From Pseudomonas simiae (GTDB lineage Bacteria > Pseudomonadota > Gammaproteobacteria > Pseudomonadales > Pseudomonadaceae): a DNA stretch of 64,000 nucleotides. Both the position numbers and the translations under genes were made by a program. Below, in pieces: positions 17,175-25,342 of this stretch. The stretch covers positions 434,001-498,000 of the forward strand of contig NZ_FOKB01000004.1 in assembly GCF_900111895.1 (NCBI RefSeq), in the 5' to 3' direction. How positions within the stretch are numbered: position 1 is the first letter of the stretch; each line of letters opens with the position of its first letter. The notes beneath the pieces are model-generated. The model worked only from the letters and a program-made list of their open reading frames with translations, was not told where the DNA came from and searched no databases.

Positions 17175-17729
17175 CTAGGCGTGAGTTTCCAGGCGCAGGC
17201 GCCACACGTCGTTGAAGCGCAGTTCAGTGGCAGACAGCGGTTCGACATCGATCAGGTAGAACATCGAAATGGGAAACCCCAGGGCGTAGAACATTGCGGC
17301 ACGGATCACAAAGGGGTGGGTGACAGCGACGATATGGCCGGGTTGGGTTTCCAGGGACTTCATCCATTGCCCTACCCGTGTGCACACCTGGTCCACCGAT
17401 TCGCCACCATGGGATGTGCTGGCGCTGTTGCCCTGCCAATCCATCAGCTCCTCACGGTCGATATCATCGATGTCCTTACCTTTCCAACGACCCAAGTCGC
17501 CATCACGCAAGGCGTTATCCACCTGGGGATTGCGACCGAACAAGCCTGCTGTCTGGCGGGTACGCGCCTCTGGGCCGCAGACCAGGCGCAGGCTTTTCTT
17601 ATAGCGGCCGGCAAGGGACAGGCCCGCATGTTGCCAGTCCATCGCAACGGACTCGTTATCGGGGAAGCTGCCCTTTTTTTGCTGTGGCGTCACGGCATGA
17701 CAAATAAGTGTCAAACGAGTGGCCTGCAT
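17175..17729 (-). CDS. Histidine-phosphatase-fold protein with degenerate RHG motif
   Basis: A 184-residue protein from the ATG at 17729 (MQATRLTLICHAVTPQ). It follows the phosphoglycerate-mutase-like plan: first strand, the CGPEARTRQTA block, GDLGRWKGKD, HGGES and a C-terminal VTHPFVIRAAMFYALG. The hallmark RHG is replaced by CHA: the nucleophilic histidine (H11) is kept but the arginine before it is cysteine and the glycine after it is alanine. Its place just upstream of cobF suggests a role near cobalamin metabolism, as for CobC-type ribazole phosphatases, but activity is uncertain with this motif. Confidence 0.75.
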   Translation of the reverse strand: MQATRLTLICHAVTPQQKKGSFPDNESVAMDWQHAGLSLAGRYKKSLRLVCGPEARTRQTAGLFGRNPQVDNALRDGDLGRWKGKDIDDIDREELMDWQGNSASTSHGGESVDQVCTRVGQWMKSLETQPGHIVAVTHPFVIRAAMFYALGFPISMFYLIDVEPLSATELRFNDVWRLRLETHA

Positions 17730-17776
17730 CACAGGTTTCCTGAAAGATAGGGATGAGGCCAGCAAGATTGGAGCAG

Positions 17777-18325
17777 TTAGCGCAGGGACGCAACGCCCTG
17801 TGCCAGATAGAGCACCTGGTAACCCCTACCTGGGTGCTCCGTATCCAATGCCTTGGCCGACAACGTAATACGCACCAAACGCCACGCTTGCACATCCAGC
17901 GCCAGGAACACCGCAAAGGTGTCGCTGTTGTCAGCCAGCTGCCGATTGCGCTGCTTCTCCTCGGCCAGCACCGCCGCCCTGTCCGCTCCCGGCGCCAGCG
18001 GCCACTCCTCGCGATACAAGCTCAACGCACCCTGCGCCGGGCCACGTTGCACATCCAGCGGTAACCAACTCTCAATGTGCGGCCGACCAAAGCTATCGAG
18101 CACCTTCTGAAAACGCTCGCCGAGTAAAAAGTCAGCGGCCTGCAACGGGTCTGCCCACAGGTACACCGACGAATACACATTGCCGCCGTGCTCCTGGGCG
18201 ATAAATGCCTTGAACAGCAACCCCTCGGCGTGATCCCACAACGGCCCCAGTTGCGCGGCGCGGCGGCGAATCACGCCCATGTCGTAGTCAGCAGGCAAGC
18301 GGTGTGAATATTGTTTGGCAAACAT
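17777..18325 (-). CDS. DUF4865-family protein
   Basis: A 182-residue soluble protein from the ATG at 18325 (MFAKQYSHRLPADYDMGVIRRRAAQLGPLWDHAEGLLFKAFIAQEHG). The opening YsHRLPADYDM and the RGxxxGPLWD, GLxFKAFxxQEHG and NxYSSxYLW blocks are those of DUF4865, a family without an assigned function whose start recalls monooxygenase-like ferredoxin-fold proteins. It is divergent from a LysR gene at 18419 across 93 bases, a pairing I remember as common for this family, so the LysR protein probably controls it. Confidence 0.8.
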   Translation of the reverse strand: MFAKQYSHRLPADYDMGVIRRRAAQLGPLWDHAEGLLFKAFIAQEHGGNVYSSVYLWADPLQAADFLLGERFQKVLDSFGRPHIESWLPLDVQRGPAQGALSLYREEWPLAPGADRAAVLAEEKQRNRQLADNSDTFAVFLALDVQAWRLVRITLSAKALDTEHPGRGYQVLYLAQGVASLR

Positions 18326-18418
18326 GCGAAAACTCCTGTGCAAGATGAGGGATGAGCTTGCGCAGCGACGATCATTTCAACAAGATATCAGCCAATATAG
18401 GTGCGATAAGGAGTCAAT

Positions 18419-19285
18419 ATGACTGACGCGCTAAAACCGCTGGATATCGACACCGTCCAGGCCTTTGTGCTGGTAGCCGATTTCGCCAGTTTCACTCGCG
18501 CTGCCGAAGCCCTCGACACCTCCCAGGCGGCGATCAGCCTCAAGCTCAAACGCCTGGAAGAACGCCTCGGCTATCGCCTGCTCGAACGCACGCCTCGGCA
18601 TGTGCGGCTGTCGCCCCGCGGCGAACAGTTCATCGTCGCCGCCCGCGCCCTGCTCAATGCCCATGAACGCGCCTTGGCCGATATGGGCAACCCCTTGCTG
18701 CGGCGCCTGGTGATCGGCATCAGCGACCACGTGGCCGGCCCCGACCTGCCGACTTGGCTCAGCCGCCTGGCCGCCTATGACCCCTTGGTGATCCTCGAAG
18801 TGCGCATCGCCTCCTCCCGCGATCTGGTCGCCGCCTTTGATCGAAATGAGCTGGACGCGGTCATCGTGCGCAACGAGGGCGACCGCCAAGACGGCGAAGT
18901 GTTGGCGGTGGAACGCTTTGGCTGGTTCGCCGCGCCCACCTGGCAACACAGTCCCGGCACGCCCCTGCGCATGGCCACCATGGCCGCGCCCTGCGGCGTT
19001 CGCCACCTGGCGACACGCGCACTGGATGAGGCACGCATCGACTGGACCGAAGTGTTCGTTGGCGGTGGCGTCATGGCCGTGGGCGCCGCCGTCAGCGCCG
19101 GGCTCGGCGTGGCGGCCCTCGCCCATCGCGTGGCGCCGACGGGTGCGGTGGAGGTGAGCGAGCAATACGGCTTGCCGCCATTGCCAGTCAGTGAAGTGGT
19201 GCTTTACAGCCGTATCAGTGACGTGCGCTCCAGGGAAACCTTGCGAGCCCTGAGCACGACCTTTCGCGGCGTCCTACAGCGCTGA
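18419..19285 (+). CDS. LysR-family transcriptional regulator paired with the DUF4865 gene
   Basis: A 288-residue protein. The HTH covers residues 10-65 (DTVQAFVLVADFASFTRAAEALDTSQAAISLKLKRLEERLGYRLLERTPRHVRLS), followed by a LysR effector domain. A strong ribosome site (ataaggagtc) precedes the ATG. The 93-base gap to the divergent DUF4865 gene contains an imperfect AT-rich dyad (atatcagccaatat) that could be a LysR box of the T-N11-A kind. The gene ends before a REP-like hairpin shared with the convergent regulator at 19370. Confidence 0.88.
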   Translation: MTDALKPLDIDTVQAFVLVADFASFTRAAEALDTSQAAISLKLKRLEERLGYRLLERTPRHVRLSPRGEQFIVAARALLNAHERALADMGNPLLRRLVIGISDHVAGPDLPTWLSRLAAYDPLVILEVRIASSRDLVAAFDRNELDAVIVRNEGDRQDGEVLAVERFGWFAAPTWQHSPGTPLRMATMAAPCGVRHLATRALDEARIDWTEVFVGGGVMAVGAAVSAGLGVAALAHRVAPTGAVEVSEQYGLPPLPVSEVVLYSRISDVRSRETLRALSTTFRGVLQR

Positions 19286-19310
19286 AATCAGGCCCGCCAG
19301 TAGGCTTTCC

Positions 19311-19336
19311 GTGGGAGCTGGCAAGCCAGCTCCACC
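19311..19336. repeat. REP-type hairpin between convergent regulators
   Basis: gtgggagctggc and gccagctccac form an 11-12 bp stem with a 2-base loop, one bulged base, followed by a T-run on the plus strand. The same gtgggagctggc core recurs at 52835. It may also end transcription of the flanking convergent genes. Confidence 0.65.
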
Positions 19337-19369
19337 TTTTCAACCGGGTTTGGCATGAAATCGAAACCG

Positions 19370-20347
19370 TCAGTCAAACCACTCCCGCCGCCCCTCAAAC
19401 GTCCCCACAATCAACGCCACAATCATCCGCACCGCCTCCCTATCCGCCACCTGCGCATTCACCGCCAGCCACACCTGCCGCTGCATGCTCTCGGTCAACA
19501 ACCCCGGCAACGCCACCAAGCCCCGGTCAAAACTGCTCATGTAATGCGGCAGCAACCCAATGCACGCGCCACAGCGGATCATCTCCAGCATCAGCGAATA
19601 CGCATGCACCTGCACCACCGCTGCCAGGCGCTGTTCCACCACATGGTTCCAAGCCCGCAAGGCGCCCACCTGCGCATCGGGCTGCCATTGCACCAGCATG
19701 TAGTCGTCGAGGTCTTCCAGGCTGTCTGGCCGCGTCGTCAACCGTGAATATCGCTTGGCGATATGCGGCACGTAGTGCAAGCGCGCCAGGGCCTGTGGCG
19801 GCTCGGTGGCAAAGCTCGGGCCAGGCACGGGGCCATCGGCGTCCGACAGCCACAGCACCACGTCAACATCCACCGCTTGCAGCGACAACTGGCTGTCGAT
19901 GGAGATGATCTCCAGGCGCACGCTGGCATTGCGACGCAGCAAGGCGATCAGGTCGCGCCCAAGGATGTCGTGCAGGATCGGTTCGGCCACCGCCAGCCGA
20001 ATCAGCGGCTGCTCCGTGACCGGCAAACGCCGTTCATGGGCCAGGGCAATCAATTGGGCGTGCAATTGCTGGCCGTCGCGACTGAGTACCAAGCCATTGC
20101 CCTGGTAGCTGAACAGCGAATGGCGCACGTGCTCTTCAAGCTGCGCCAGGCGCTTGCGCAACAGCGTCGCCTTGATATTCAGACTGCGCGCCGCCTGCAT
20201 GAAACAGCCGCAGCGCGCGCTCACCAGAAAGTAGCGCGCCACCTCCGGGTCGATCTCATGGGCCAGGGCTAGCCAGCGACTGCGCCCCTCCGCCGGGGCG
20301 CGATAAGAGGACGGCACCTGCGGGGCGGACGGTTCTAGAAATGCCAT
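19370..20347 (-). CDS. LysR-type transcriptional regulator
   Basis: A 325-residue protein. After a 30-residue leader (MAFLEPSAPQVPSSYRAPAEG...) comes an HTH that is somewhat divergent from the LysR consensus (YFLVSARCGCFMQAARSLNIKATLLRKRLAQLEEHVRHSLFSYQGNGLVLSRDG), then an effector-binding domain (IRLAVAEPILHDILGRDLIALLRRNASVRLEIIS). It lies 51 bases beyond the end of the ppiC-type gene, on the same strand, so it is the last gene before the Pdt operon ends and may be read through from it. The target is unknown. Confidence 0.82.
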   Translation of the reverse strand: MAFLEPSAPQVPSSYRAPAEGRSRWLALAHEIDPEVARYFLVSARCGCFMQAARSLNIKATLLRKRLAQLEEHVRHSLFSYQGNGLVLSRDGQQLHAQLIALAHERRLPVTEQPLIRLAVAEPILHDILGRDLIALLRRNASVRLEIISIDSQLSLQAVDVDVVLWLSDADGPVPGPSFATEPPQALARLHYVPHIAKRYSRLTTRPDSLEDLDDYMLVQWQPDAQVGALRAWNHVVEQRLAAVVQVHAYSLMLEMIRCGACIGLLPHYMSSFDRGLVALPGLLTESMQRQVWLAVNAQVADREAVRMIVALIVGTFEGRREWFD

Positions 20348-20398
20348 GGGAGACTCCCTGTCTTGTCGGTCTGTGCATCCAATGCGGGTTGACGCGGG

Positions 20399-21340
20399 CT
20401 ACTCCAGCACCTTGTTCAGTTCGGCGCCGTCGATACTCAGGGTTGCGGTGTTGAGCATGCCTTCGAGGTAGGCCTTGGCGATCTGTTCCTGACGCTGGGC
20501 ACGCAGAGCCTGCGTAAGACGTTCGCGCAGTTCGTCGAGGGTCGCAGTACGCGCCGGTTGCTGGCCGGTGAGCTTGAGCACATGAAACCCCGCCGCGCTC
20601 TGCACCACGTCCGACACCGCGCCGACCTTAAGGCGCGACACCGCACTGCGAACCTCCGGCACCAGCTGTTGCAAGGGCTGCATGCCCGAGTCGCCACCGC
20701 GCGCGGCAGAGTCGGTGTCCTGGGAAAACTGCGTGGCCAGGGCGGCGAAATCAGCCGGCGCAGCCTGGGCACGACGGCTCAGTTCCTGCGCTTGGCGGCG
20801 CACGCTGTCGACGGTTTGCGGGTCATGGGTCGCCAGGAAAATCTGGCTCACCTGGTACAACGGCGGCGTCACCCATTGCGCCTTGCCACTGTCGTAGGCC
20901 AACTGCAACTCCGCGGCGCTGGGGTAATCGGCCGGCACCTGGCTGACCGACAGCATGTAGTCGCGAAACACGATTTGCTCGGCGGCGGCGCGGGTCTGCT
21001 GTTCCACGTCCGGGCGCTGACGCCAGCCCTGGGCGTCCGCCTGTTCGAGCACGGCCTTTTGCGCCAGGCGTGAACGGATCCAGGTCTCCAACGCGCTGCG
21101 GTTGCCGCGCAATTGCTCGCGGGACTCGGCAGGCAGGCTGGCCAGCACGGTTTTCAGTTCCGTCAGGTCGATCTGCTGATTGCCCAGGCGGGCCACCGCC
21201 GGTCCGGCCGATACAGGGTTGAGCACCGGTGCCGGTTGCTGCGCCGCCACCGGGTCGCTGCCCGGCCGCAGGCTCAAGCCCACCGCCACCACCAGCAAGG
21301 CCAACGCACCCGCGCCGACCATCAGGGTTGGCTTCTTCAC
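20399..21340 (-). CDS. PpiC-type (parvulin) peptidyl-prolyl isomerase, envelope-anchored
   Basis: A 313-residue protein: an N-terminal membrane segment (LMVGAGALALLVVAVGLSL), a SurA-like helical region, then a parvulin domain (YQVSQIFLATHD ... FAALATQFSQDTDSAARGGDSGMQPLQQLVPEVRSAVSRLKVGAVSDVVQSAAGFHVLKL). Parvulins of this type help proteins fold in the periplasm. The gene closes the pdtB-exbB-exbD-tonB-porin operon, overlapping the preceding gene by 4 bases (ATGA). It corresponds in position to PA0699 of P. aeruginosa. It may assist folding or passage of PdtA, PdtB or the porin. Confidence 0.85.
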   Translation of the reverse strand: MKKPTLMVGAGALALLVVAVGLSLRPGSDPVAAQQPAPVLNPVSAGPAVARLGNQQIDLTELKTVLASLPAESREQLRGNRSALETWIRSRLAQKAVLEQADAQGWRQRPDVEQQTRAAAEQIVFRDYMLSVSQVPADYPSAAELQLAYDSGKAQWVTPPLYQVSQIFLATHDPQTVDSVRRQAQELSRRAQAAPADFAALATQFSQDTDSAARGGDSGMQPLQQLVPEVRSAVSRLKVGAVSDVVQSAAGFHVLKLTGQQPARTATLDELRERLTQALRAQRQEQIAKAYLEGMLNTATLSIDGAELNKVLE

Positions 21341-21789
21341 AATACCGGTGCCTCGGCTTCAGCCTGCAACTGCGCCGCCTGCTGGCTGTATTCACGCAGG
21401 TAGACGATGAACTCCTGCAACAGGCGGTCCCACAATTCCAAATGACTGCGCAGGTGCGTGGCGCCGACACCCGCCACCACCACGTCCATTTCCATCAACA
21501 AAAACTCGCCTTGCACCGACAACCGCGCAAAGCGTCGCGATGCGTTCCACACTTGGGCCAAACCTTCGGGCAATTCGCCCTGGATCCGCAGCGCGCAGCT
21601 GTAGGTGAAATCCACATACGCACCCTGCTCTGCCGCCGGGTTACCGAAGCGCACGGCAAAGCCGATGCCCTGGCTGGCGCTGAGCAATTGCACGATGCCG
21701 TTTTGTTCGGTCTGGTTGACCCGGTAGCCGGCCTCCTGCAGCAACTCGGTGAGGCTCTGGGGGGTGACGCTGGTGATCAATTCGCTCAT
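21337..21789 (-). CDS. YbjN-like (type III chaperone-like fold) protein
   Basis: A 150-residue protein from the ATG at 21789 (MSELITSVTPQSLTELLQEAGYRVNQTEQNGIVQLLSAS), preceded by a GGGAAGAGATC ribosome site. The mix of an N-terminal helix, a beta-sheet (YVDFTYSCALRIQGELPE) and a long C-terminal helix (WNASRRFARLSVQGEFLLMEMDVVVAGVGATHLRSHLELWDRLLQEFIVYLRE) matches YbjN-domain proteins. There is no signal peptide, so it should be cytoplasmic. Its function in the operon is unknown; a chaperone-like role for a membrane or secreted partner is a guess. Confidence 0.7.
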   Translation of the reverse strand: MSELITSVTPQSLTELLQEAGYRVNQTEQNGIVQLLSASQGIGFAVRFGNPAAEQGAYVDFTYSCALRIQGELPEGLAQVWNASRRFARLSVQGEFLLMEMDVVVAGVGATHLRSHLELWDRLLQEFIVYLREYSQQAAQLQAEAEAPVL

Positions 21790-21809
21790 GGTGATCTCTT
21801 CCCTGTCTA

Positions 21810-22436
21810 TCAATGATTGGCGGTTGCCTGGGGCGCATCGAAACGGCTCTTGTACAAATCGTCGCCAAAGCCCTGGGCGAGTTCCTCGAACTTGACCCGC
21901 GCGCTGCTGGCGAAGGGCTGGCGAATACTCATCACCTCGGCCACATCGATTTTTTCGTAGGCCGCGAGCAACTGCTGAGCCACGCCGTACATCTGTTGAT
22001 TCTTGACTGAACATTGCTGCACTTGTGTGTCACGCTCGCTCAGTTGTGCCTGCAAGCGCGCTCGCTCAGCCTCTTTGCCCTTGGCCAGCACCAGCAGTTC
22101 GTCATAGGCCTTCTTGAACTTGCCGATCTGCTCATGACTGGCCGCCACCTGGGCCTGTGCCTGGCTGTGCAGGCTGTGTTGCTGACCGGCCATTTGCTCG
22201 GCCACGCCACGGGCCTTGTCCAACTCAGCCGTCAACTGCTTGATGTGTGCCTGGGCCTGCTTGGCCTGGTTTTCAGCCGCAATCCGCGCGGCGCTGGCCT
22301 GGGCCTGTTCGCTTTGCAGGGCCTGCAATTGCTGGGTGGTGCTGCGCAGTTGCGTACGCAGGCGCTCCTCCATGCCTTCAGCCGACGCGCCAGTGGTGAC
22401 CAGCAGCAGCAACAGCCCGCAGATTCGCGTGTTCAT
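21810..22436 (-). CDS. Periplasmic coiled-coil protein of the Pdt operon
   Basis: A 208-residue protein with a signal peptide (MNTRICGLLLLLVTTGASAEG). Residues 25-150 are an almost uninterrupted coiled coil rich in A, Q, E and K (heptads through LRTQLRSTTQQLQALQSEQAQASAARIAAENQAKQAQ). It ends in a short globular tail (VAEVMSIRQPFASSARVKFEELAQGFGDDLYKSRF). No enzyme motif is present. In the operon it stands between the porin and the YbjN-like gene. A periplasmic spacer or scaffold bridging the TonB complex and the outer membrane would fit, but this is inference. Confidence 0.75.
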   Translation of the reverse strand: MNTRICGLLLLLVTTGASAEGMEERLRTQLRSTTQQLQALQSEQAQASAARIAAENQAKQAQAHIKQLTAELDKARGVAEQMAGQQHSLHSQAQAQVAASHEQIGKFKKAYDELLVLAKGKEAERARLQAQLSERDTQVQQCSVKNQQMYGVAQQLLAAYEKIDVAEVMSIRQPFASSARVKFEELAQGFGDDLYKSRFDAPQATANH

Positions 22437-22454
22437 GTGGCATCTCCCTGCGCA

Positions 22455-24155
22455 TCAAAAGCGCGTGTTGAGTTCCAGTTGCATCACATCGACTTCGAAC
22501 GGCGCGCCATACACTTGCGAGGCGCTCAACCAACGCGCACTGGCGTAGATGTTCTTTTCGATGCCGTAGTTGGCGCCAATGAAGTACCCCTTGGCGTTGG
22601 TGCCGCCCAGGTGGAACGACGAATCGTTGAAGCCGTCAGGCAGGGCGTCAGGCTGAATGTACTTGTAGCCGGCCAACACGTTCCAATCACCGCGCTTGCG
22701 CATTTCCAGCGCACTGCCGAGGGTGAAGGAGACCATCAGCGCATTGCCGCCACTTTCAAACTGGCCCTTGCTGTTGATGTTGTTGACGATCTCGCCTTCG
22801 CTGCGCTTGAGCATTTCGCCCTTGTCGTAGGCCAGGTTGTGAATGAAGTTGCCTTGGGTGCGTAGCTTGAAATCGCTGGGCAGTTCGGCATCCCAGGCCA
22901 GGTTCAGGTCGAGCACGTCGAACTTGGACGCCAGGCCCACGAACTGCGGTTGCGGGGTCAGGCCAGGGGTGGCCGGGTTGGGGGCGATGTCGCGCAGCAG
23001 GAACACGCTGTTGCCCTTCTGCATGAAGGCCAGGCGCGAGCCGTCGCTGTCACAGGCCGGCTGGCCGGACCAGGGGCGGCAAGCGCCGGAGCGTTCACCT
23101 TCGATATCATCAAAGTGGTAGTAGGCCACCGCGCCCTTGAGGCTGTTTTCGCGGTTGATCTTCCAGTTGGCGCCGATCTGACCACCAAACAGCCACTTGG
23201 TCTCGCTGTCTTCCTTGTCGAACCCGTTACTGCTGGCCGAGTCGGAGGTGTACTCCACCGGGAACGCACCCAAGGTGCCGAACAGGCCCCACTGGCTGTT
23301 CAGGGCATGGTTGAAGTTGGCAGCGATACCGTCGAAGTTCAAGTCACCCGAATACATCATGTCGGTGGAATAGAACGGGTTGGCGAAACGCCCGGCGGTG
23401 AGGGTCACGTCCGGGGTGGCCTTCCAGCTCAGGTATCCCTGATCGAGCCAGATGTCTTTCTTGCCAAAGCCGCCGCCCAGGGTCTGGGTGGTGGACACTG
23501 GGTTGTTGTCGGAGCCGGTGCCGACACGGATGCCGGCGGTCCAGTCCGGCGACAGCACCGCTTTCATGCCCAGGCGCGCACGCAGGCGGAACAGGTTCTC
23601 GCGGTCCTTGGTGGTGTTGAGCAGCGGTGGCAGCTTGGTGTTGGTGTCCTTGTTGGTGTCGTACGGGCCGCTCTCATTGAGTTTGGCGTAGTCGACAATC
23701 TCGTTGCTGTTATTGCCCGAGAAGTAACGCGACTCGTCCCGCAGGCGGATATCACCGTCAAAGCTGATGCGCGAGACCCAGTCCGGGAAGGTATTGGGCT
23801 GTGCCCAGTTTTCCTGCTTGGCGGTGGCCATGACCTCGGCCTTGACCTGGTCACGAATCTGATCCTTCACCGCCTGCGGCACGTACTGCACACGCACATC
23901 GCCGGGTGCGGCAGTCGGGCCTGCAGCAACCACCGGTGCGGCATTGGCCTGGCGTGCCTGCTGTGCCTCTTTTTCGGCCTGGGCGATCAGCCCATTGGCC
24001 GTGTCCTGGGTCAGCACGCCTTGCTGCACCAACAGGCGGATCAGGTTGATGGTGACGTTTTCCGAGGGCGCGACCGGGGCGGCAGCCGCCTGGCCGACCA
24101 GGGTCGCGATGACCATGCCGACCGCCAGGGTCAGTCGATTCACGGGGGAAATCAT
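22455..24155 (-). CDS. Putative outer-membrane porin (Porin_5 type)
   Basis: A 566-residue protein with a signal peptide (MISPVNRLTLAVGMVIATLVGQAAAA), an N-terminal helical region rich in K/E/Q (residues 30-115), and then alternating amphipathic strands ending in a terminal phenylalanine (VMQLELNTRF), the outer-membrane beta-barrel assembly signal. Recurrent motifs such as RISFDGDIRLRDESRYF, FRLRARLGMKAVLSPDWTAGIRVGTG and VTLTAGRFANPFYSTDMMYSGDLNFDG match the putative-porin family found beside TonB-like genes. It is cotranscribed with the tonB-like gene (42-base gap). Its cargo is unknown. Confidence 0.82.
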   Translation of the reverse strand: MISPVNRLTLAVGMVIATLVGQAAAAPVAPSENVTINLIRLLVQQGVLTQDTANGLIAQAEKEAQQARQANAAPVVAAGPTAAPGDVRVQYVPQAVKDQIRDQVKAEVMATAKQENWAQPNTFPDWVSRISFDGDIRLRDESRYFSGNNSNEIVDYAKLNESGPYDTNKDTNTKLPPLLNTTKDRENLFRLRARLGMKAVLSPDWTAGIRVGTGSDNNPVSTTQTLGGGFGKKDIWLDQGYLSWKATPDVTLTAGRFANPFYSTDMMYSGDLNFDGIAANFNHALNSQWGLFGTLGAFPVEYTSDSASSNGFDKEDSETKWLFGGQIGANWKINRENSLKGAVAYYHFDDIEGERSGACRPWSGQPACDSDGSRLAFMQKGNSVFLLRDIAPNPATPGLTPQPQFVGLASKFDVLDLNLAWDAELPSDFKLRTQGNFIHNLAYDKGEMLKRSEGEIVNNINSKGQFESGGNALMVSFTLGSALEMRKRGDWNVLAGYKYIQPDALPDGFNDSSFHLGGTNAKGYFIGANYGIEKNIYASARWLSASQVYGAPFEVDVMQLELNTRF

Positions 24156-24197
24156 GTGTACGCAACTCCTGTAAAAAACCGTTGTAAAAGGGTTTGT

Positions 24198-24902
24198 TCA
24201 ATCCGGACGCCGGCCCTTGAGGGACAGGCGCATGGGCAGCGTCAGCGACGCCGGCGGCTTCTGGGTGGCACGCGGTGCCTGGATCAAGGCGAGCATCTGC
24301 GCGTCGGTCTCGGCATCCCCGCTGGACTTGGCCACCAGTGCCTTGGTGACTTGGCCGTCGGCGCCCAACCACAGGTCTATCTGTATCGAGAAGGCCTTCT
24401 TGCGCAGCTCAGGGTCTTCGCGCATCAGCCGTTGATACGTGCCGGCCAGGTATTGCTTATAGGTGCCCGTCCCCAAGCCGCCGCCGCCACTGCCGGCCAT
24501 GCCACCACCCTTGCCGGCGCCGATGTTGAAACCGTCATTGCCCGACTGGGCGTCGCCGTCGATCTGCATCGGGTTGGCCAGATCCTCGTTAGGCGAAGGC
24601 GGCGCTTCCTCGGCTGGCTTGACCTCCTCGGGCTCGGGGCTTGGCACCGGCTCCGGGATTTTTTCTTCGACCTGGGGCTCAGGCTCCTTGGGTTTCTCCG
24701 GCGGCGGTGGCGGTGGTGGCGGCAACGGGATGATCGTCGGCACCTTCGGCGCTTCGCGGCGCACGCCACTCATGTCATTGGCCCACTGCCACAAGCACCA
24801 GGCCGCCACGGCGCCCAGCAATAGGCCGGCACCCCACTTCAACGGGCGCAACGGCGGCTTCTTTTTTACGGACAAGGGCGCGATCGGGATCTGTGCAGTC
24901 AT
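24198..24902 (-). CDS. TonB-like energy transducer
   Basis: A 234-residue protein: a short cytoplasmic leader, one membrane helix (WGAGLLLGAVAAWCLWQWAN), a proline-rich periplasmic stem (a run of eight prolines followed by EKPKEPEPQVEEK-type repeats), a glycine-rich linker near residue 130, and a C-terminal TonB-fold domain (YLAGTYQRLMREDPELRKKAFSIQIDLWLGADGQVTKALVAKSSGDAETDAQML). It should carry proton-motive energy from the ExbB/ExbD pair encoded just upstream to an outer-membrane partner, with the neighbouring porin and PdtB as candidates. It is 3 bases from the exbD stop. Confidence 0.85.
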   Translation of the reverse strand: MTAQIPIAPLSVKKKPPLRPLKWGAGLLLGAVAAWCLWQWANDMSGVRREAPKVPTIIPLPPPPPPPPEKPKEPEPQVEEKIPEPVPSPEPEEVKPAEEAPPSPNEDLANPMQIDGDAQSGNDGFNIGAGKGGGMAGSGGGGLGTGTYKQYLAGTYQRLMREDPELRKKAFSIQIDLWLGADGQVTKALVAKSSGDAETDAQMLALIQAPRATQKPPASLTLPMRLSLKGRRPD

Positions 24903-24905
24903 GGT

Positions 24906-25331
24906 TCAGCCCTGGCTCGGCTTGCCGGTGACCAACCCGACCTGGGACAGCTCAAGTCGGCGCAGCAGGTCGAGCACTTCGATCACCTTCTGGTACTGCA
25001 CCATCGCATCGCCACGTACGATGACCGGAAAATCCGGGTTCAGCGCTTTCTCGATGCGCAGGCGTTCTTCCAGCTCGCCGAGCGTCACCGGGTAAGCGTC
25101 GAGAAACACCTGGCCACCGTCATTCACGGAGATGGCCTTGGTCTTGGCCTCCGACAACGACACCGAGGCGCTGGCCTTGGGCAGGTGAATCTGGATGCCC
25201 GACACCTGGGCGGTGGCGGTGAGGATAAACATCACCAGCACCACCATCAGCACGTCCACCAGGGGCGTGATGTTGATGCTGTCGACGGCGGCGTCATCGT
25301 CATCGTCGTGGGAGGCATTTACGGAAGCCAT
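24906..25331 (-). CDS. exbD2: ExbD/TolR-family proton-channel component
   Basis: A 141-residue protein with a single N-terminal membrane helix (SINITPLVDVLMVVLVMFILTATA) that carries the essential proton-carrying aspartate in PLVDVLMV, followed by the periplasmic TolR/ExbD fold (IQIHLPKASASVSLSEAKTKAISVNDGGQVFLDAYPVTLGELEERL). It works with the ExbB-like protein encoded 11 bases upstream and the TonB-like protein downstream. The symbol follows the P. aeruginosa PA0694 name in the syntenic position. Confidence 0.88.
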   Translation of the reverse strand: MASVNASHDDDDDAAVDSINITPLVDVLMVVLVMFILTATAQVSGIQIHLPKASASVSLSEAKTKAISVNDGGQVFLDAYPVTLGELEERLRIEKALNPDFPVIVRGDAMVQYQKVIEVLDLLRRLELSQVGLVTGKPSQG

Positions 25332-25342
25332 GGCGATTCTCC

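Noticed and set aside
22950-24824. Open frame of over 600 codons antisense to the porin and tonB-like genes
   Set aside because: The minus-strand genes show signal peptides, a barrel C-terminus and a TonB fold; the plus-strand product has none of these.
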